Source: Hyphomicrobiales bacterium (lineage in GTDB: Bacteria > Pseudomonadota > Alphaproteobacteria > Rhizobiales > Phreatobacteraceae). Taken from it: a stretch of 64,000 bases of DNA. The notes under the pieces are model-generated. The model had not been told where the DNA came from. It made no database searches and was given only the letters and a program-made list of their open reading frames with translations. Each line of letters begins with the position of its first letter. Within the stretch, counting starts at the first letter, position 1. The stretch is from contig JAFKKV010000013.1 in NCBI GenBank assembly GCA_017304475.1, forward strand, positions 124,001-188,000, read 5' to 3'. This document shows, piece after piece, positions 61,115 to 64,000 of this stretch. The position numbers and the translations under genes are program-made.

Positions 61115-61552
61115 CTAGCCGAACGATGGCCGCGCCGGCCTCTTGCCGCGCGCGCCCATCGCCCCGGACGCCGCGCTGCGCAGGATGCGGCGAAAGGTAG
61201 GGCACTCCATATGGCTCGGCGCGGGACAGGCGGCGGCGTGCCTCAGGCCGTCGCGCATGGTGCTCAGCCGGCGGATCATCTCATCCAGTTCGTCGGCCTT
61301 GGCCGAGAGCGCCTGGCGATCGATACGCGGCCGCCCGTCGGGGGCGAACATGAGCGCGATCTCGTCGAGCGAGAAACCGGCGGCGCGGCCGAGCGCGATC
61401 AGCGCCAGTCGCTCCAGCACGTCGGGATCGAACAGGCGACGCAGGCCGCGCCGGCCGATGGAGACGATCAGGCCCTTCTCCTCATAGAAACGCAGGGCCG
61501 AGGCGGGCAAGCCGGAGCGCTGCGCCACCTCCCCTATATCAAGGTCTCTCAT
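61115..61552 (-). CDS. MerR-family regulator with a Cys pair, SoxR-box type
   Basis: A 145-residue regulator. The winged helix is LDIGEVAQRSGLPASALRFY (residues 4-23) with the wing RRGLRRLFDPDVLERLALIA. A long dimerisation helix follows (AKADELDEMIRRLSTMRDGL), then Cys109 and Cys116 in AACPAPSHMECPTFRRILRS. The spacing C-x6-C does not match the four-cysteine Fe-S motif of SoxR, so it may sense a metal or electrophile instead. It is divergent from a methyltransferase gene, with a SoxR-like operator between. Confidence 0.9.
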   Translation of the reverse strand: MRDLDIGEVAQRSGLPASALRFYEEKGLIVSIGRRGLRRLFDPDVLERLALIALGRAAGFSLDEIALMFAPDGRPRIDRQALSAKADELDEMIRRLSTMRDGLRHAAACPAPSHMECPTFRRILRSAASGAMGARGKRPARPSFG

Positions 61553-61556
61553 GCTG

Positions 61557-61587
61557 TTGACCTCAAGTTCACTTGAGGTGGCATCAT
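61557..61587. promoter_or_regulatory. SoxR-type operator in a 19-bp-spacer promoter
   Basis: ACCTCAAGTTCACTTGAGGT (61560-61579) is a perfect 9-2-9 palindrome, near identical to the E. coli SoxR box core. It lies between TTGACC (-35, 61557-61562) and CATCAT (-10-like, 61582-61587), spaced 19 bases, the long spacer typical of MerR-activated promoters. The promoter reads toward the methyltransferase. Confidence 0.82.
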
Positions 61588-61627
61588 CCTGCTTCCGCAT
61601 CATGAAGACAAGCAGGAGGAGATGATC

Positions 61628-62509
61628 ATGGACATCCAACAACCGGCGGACAACGGCCAGGCCGCACTGTGGAACGGCCGTGCCGGGCGCGCCTGGGTCG
61701 ACGCGCAGGAGGTGCTCAACCAGACGTTCAAGTCGTTCGAGGAGCTGCTCGTCGAGCCCCTGGTCGCCGGCGCGGCAAGCCGGGTGCTGGATATCGGCTG
61801 CGGCACGGGCAGCACGACGCTCGCCGCCGCGCGGCGGCTCGGCGCGAGCGGCCGCTGCGTCGGTGTCGACATTTCCGATGTGATGATCACGGCCGCCCGC
61901 GCACGCGCCGAACGCGAGCCCATGCCGGCAAGCTTCATCCGTGCCGACGCCGAGACCTTCGCCTTCACGCCCGCAAGTTTCGACATGATCATCTCGCGCT
62001 TCGGCGTGATGTTCTTCGGCGACCCGGTCCGGGCCTTCGCCAATCTGCGGCAGGCGGCCGGCAAGGATGCCGGGCTCCGGTTCATCGCCTGGAGGAGCGC
62101 TGCGGACAATCCGTTCATGACGACGGCCGAGCGCGCCGCGGCACCGCTCCTGCCCACTCTGCCCGCTCGCCGGCCGGGAGCGCCGGGGCAATTCGCCTTC
62201 GCCGACCAGTCCCTCGTCCATCGCATCCTGGACGAGAGCGGCTGGACCGCGATCGAGATCCGGCCGATCGACGTCGCCTGCACCCTGCCCGAGACCGCCC
62301 TGGTCGGCTATTTGACCCGGCTCGGACCGCTCGGGCAGATCCTTCCCGACGTGGACGCCGCGACCCGCGAGCGCGTCATCACCACGGTCCGCGCCGCCTT
62401 CGATCCCTATGTGCACGGCGCCGAGGTCCGCTTCACCGCCGCCTGCTGGATGGTTTGCGCCGAAGTCCGGTCCGCGGTGGCTTTGCCACCTGGCACGGCA
62501 AGCGCCTGA
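61628..62509 (+). CDS. Class I SAM-dependent methyltransferase
   Basis: A 293-residue enzyme. Motif I is SRVLDIGCGTGSTTLAAARR (residues about 53-72), followed by CVGVDISDVMITAARARAER and FDMIISRFGVMFFGDPVRAF (motif post-I and II). The C-terminal half has ALLPTLPARRPGAPGQFAFA. AGGAGGAG lies six bases before ATG 61628; ATG 61622 is the alternative. The acceptor substrate is unknown. Divergent and probably activated by the MerR regulator through the SoxR-type box. Confidence 0.9.
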   Translation: MDIQQPADNGQAALWNGRAGRAWVDAQEVLNQTFKSFEELLVEPLVAGAASRVLDIGCGTGSTTLAAARRLGASGRCVGVDISDVMITAARARAEREPMPASFIRADAETFAFTPASFDMIISRFGVMFFGDPVRAFANLRQAAGKDAGLRFIAWRSAADNPFMTTAERAAAPLLPTLPARRPGAPGQFAFADQSLVHRILDESGWTAIEIRPIDVACTLPETALVGYLTRLGPLGQILPDVDAATRERVITTVRAAFDPYVHGAEVRFTAACWMVCAEVRSAVALPPGTASA

Positions 62510-62551
62510 GCCGCCACGGCGTGATCGCCGTCGATCCGCCAGTGCCAGGCC

Positions 62552-62572
62552 GCTCGCGCCAAAAGCGCGAGC
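62552..62572 (+). terminator. Hairpin after the methyltransferase gene
   Basis: GCTCGCGC-CAAAA-GCGCGAGC has perfect 8-bp arms, 43 bases after the stop. No T-run follows. Confidence 0.45.
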
Positions 62573-62669
62573 CAAGCCCTGCTGGCGGCCCCAACCTCTC
62601 CCATTCCGGCACAGATCGGCGCGGCACGGAGCTTGCGACCGCAGCTCCAACTCGCCTGGAGGCCTTTCC

Positions 62670-64000
62670 ATGCCGCTCGATCGCCGCTCGTTCTTCCTTA
62701 CTGCCGCCGCCTCGCTCGCCCTGCCGGCCGCCGGCCGCGCCGCGAACCTCGACAGCAGCTCCTTCGGATTGAAGCCGGACAGCCCCGACGACCAGACGCG
62801 CAATTTCCAGCGCGCCGTCGAGACGGCCGCTGGCTCACGCATGCCGCTGCGGCTCGCGCCCGGCACCTACCGGATCGGCGAGATCAGGCTGCCGGCCAAT
62901 TGCCAGATCCTCGGCGTGCGCGGCCAGACCCGCCTGATCTTCCAGGGCGGCACAGCCTGCCTCGCCAGCCCGCGCGCCGACCTGGTGACGCTGTCGGGCC
63001 TGGTCATCGACGGCGGCGCGAAACCCCTGCCCGACCGGCGCGGCCTCGTCGTGCTCGCCCAGGGGCGCGGCGTGCGGGTGGAGGATTGCGAAATCCTCGG
63101 CTCGACCCATCACGGCCTGGTGCTCGAAGGCATCGAGGGCATCGTCCGCGGCAATCAGATCACCGGTGCCGCCAAGGCCGGCATCGTCGCGCTCGACAGC
63201 CGGGGCCTGACGATCAGCCAGAACACGGTGCGCTCGGCCGCCAATAACGGCATCCTGGTCTGGCGGACACTGGCCGGCGACGACGGCACCATGGTCGAAG
63301 GCAACCGGATCGAGGATATCGCCGCGCGGGACGGCGGGTCGGGCCAGAACGGCAATGCGATCAACGTCTATCGCGCCGGCAATGTCACGGTCAGTGGCAA
63401 CAAGATCCGCGGCTGCGCCTTCTCGGCGGTGCGCGCCAATGGCGCCGCCAATGTCGCGATTTCGAACAACAATTGCTCCAGCCTCGGCGAGACCGCGCTC
63501 TATATCGAATTCGGCTTCGAGGGCGCCGTGGTCGCCAACAACATCATCGACGGCGCGGCGCTCGGCGTGGTCGCCACCAATTTCAACCATGGCGGCCGGC
63601 TCGCCACCATTCACGGCAACCTGATCCGCAACCTCGTCAACCGCCGGCCGGCCGGCACCGATCCGAGCGACCCGGCGGGCGTCGGCATCGCCGTGGAAGC
63701 GGACGCCGCCATCTCGGGCAATATCATCGAGGGCGCGCCGACGGTGGGCATCCAGCTCGGCTGGGGTCAATATCTGCGCGACGTCTCTGTCACCGGCAAT
63801 GTCATCAAGGGCGCCCCGGTCGGCATCGCCGTTTCGGTGGCGCCGGGGGCCGGCCAGGCGCTGATCACCGACAATCTGGTGCAGGGCGCAAGCCAAGGCG
63901 CGGTGGTCGGCATGGAATGGAAACGGCCGGTGACCGGCGATCTCGCCCGCGACGGCGTCGGCCGCTTCGCTCAACTCACCGTTTCAGGCAACCGGGTGCG
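62670..64000 (+). CDS. TIGR03808-type Tat-exported right-handed beta-helix protein, partial
   Basis: At least 443 residues, running off the right edge. A GGAGG element precedes ATG 62670. The signal DRRSFFLTAAASLALPAAGR is a twin-arginine type. The rest is a parallel beta-helix of about 20-residue turns, visible as repeated I-x-x-N-x-I/V blocks (ISQNTVRSAANNGILVWRTL, VSGNKIRGCAFSAVRANGAA, ISNNNCSSLGETALYIEFGF, VVANNIIDGAALGVVATNFN). This matches the Rhizobiales family of Tat-translocated repetitive proteins. Such helices often bind or cut polysaccharides, but no catalytic site was assigned. Confidence 0.92.
   Translation, partial: MPLDRRSFFLTAAASLALPAAGRAANLDSSSFGLKPDSPDDQTRNFQRAVETAAGSRMPLRLAPGTYRIGEIRLPANCQILGVRGQTRLIFQGGTACLASPRADLVTLSGLVIDGGAKPLPDRRGLVVLAQGRGVRVEDCEILGSTHHGLVLEGIEGIVRGNQITGAAKAGIVALDSRGLTISQNTVRSAANNGILVWRTLAGDDGTMVEGNRIEDIAARDGGSGQNGNAINVYRAGNVTVSGNKIRGCAFSAVRANGAANVAISNNNCSSLGETALYIEFGFEGAVVANNIIDGAALGVVATNFNHGGRLATIHGNLIRNLVNRRPAGTDPSDPAGVGIAVEADAAISGNIIEGAPTVGIQLGWGQYLRDVSVTGNVIKGAPVGIAVSVAPGAGQALITDNLVQGASQGAVVGMEWKRPVTGDLARDGVGRFAQLTVSGNRV

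Noticed and set aside
1-64000. CRISPR arrays, insertion sequences, prophage or integrative element
   Set aside because: No spaced direct repeats of 25-40 bases, no transposase or integrase motifs and no terminal inverted repeats flanking genes were seen.

Overview
The window is GC-rich (about two thirds G+C), densely coded DNA from an alphaproteobacterium of the order Hyphomicrobiales (Rhizobiales). The evidence is a set of families typical of that order: a MucR/Ros regulator, DUF1491, DUF5330, DUF992, DUF1194, DUF2336, a TIGR03808-type Tat-exported repeat protein, and a long Rhizobiales-type S21 ribosomal protein. The genus cannot be fixed from sequence reading alone. It looks like ordinary chromosome: no tRNA, rRNA, CRISPR array, transposase or phage gene was found.

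Layout. 1-2.7 kb: a partial TauE/SafE exporter, a small charged protein, an orphan BrnA-type antitoxin, a cold-shock protein and rpsU with a strong terminator. 2.7-5.4 kb: an HxlR regulator divergent from a tight four-gene operon (flavodoxin-like oxidoreductase, NTF2-like protein, tautomerase, nitronate monooxygenase). 5.6-7.9 kb: a biuret-hydrolase-like enzyme with an NCS2-type permease. 7.9-9.7 kb: an SDR with an N-terminal export or anchor segment, divergent from a TetR regulator, with two copies of a palindromic operator between them. 10.8-11.4 kb: a MazE/MazF-type pair. 12.1-16.6 kb: a penicillin-binding protein 1A, a DUF1214/DUF1254 pair and a lipoprotein. 16.8-18.4 kb: a HEAT-repeat gene of lower GC next to a solitary ATP synthase a-subunit gene. 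19-24.5 kb: DUF2336, an operon of sensor kinase, peptidoglycan-binding protein and DUF1491, then DUF5330 and sufE. 24.5-33.2 kb: haloacid dehalogenase, branched-chain aminotransferase, sodB, DUF1194, an MFS exporter and oligopeptidase B. 33.7-38.6 kb: mucR, an M20 peptidase, a receiver-like protein, a HerA/DUF853 ATPase and a GNAT. 38.6-51.7 kb, mostly minus strand: amidase and Bug receptor, MeaB, a DUF900 hydrolase on the plus strand, a complete TctA/B/C tripartite transporter, and methylmalonyl-CoA mutase subunits with an extra gene wedged between them. 51.8-53.5 kb: folP-folB-folK. 53.6-64 kb: periplasmic proteins, a DsbA-like protein, an M48 protease, an aminotransferase, small regulators with their targets (ArsR-AHSA1, MerR-methyltransferase) and the start of the TIGR03808 protein.

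How the genes work together. The clearest metabolic block is mutA-orf-mutB with meaB nearby (methylmalonyl-CoA to succinyl-CoA, the end of propionyl-CoA degradation) and a tripartite carboxylate transporter directly downstream on the same strand. The folate block makes dihydropteroate from pterin precursors. Several regulator-target pairs have recognisable operators: HxlR, TetR, ArsR, MerR at a near-perfect SoxR-type box, and MazE.

Most noteworthy are the translationally coupled 127-residue gene inside the mutase operon, the isolated ATP synthase a subunit lacking a near-invariant asparagine, the SoxR box driven by a regulator without the iron-sulphur cysteines, the MucR protein lacking its fourth zinc ligand, and the hairpin and T-run just upstream of mucR. 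Family assignments rest on motif recognition without database searches.
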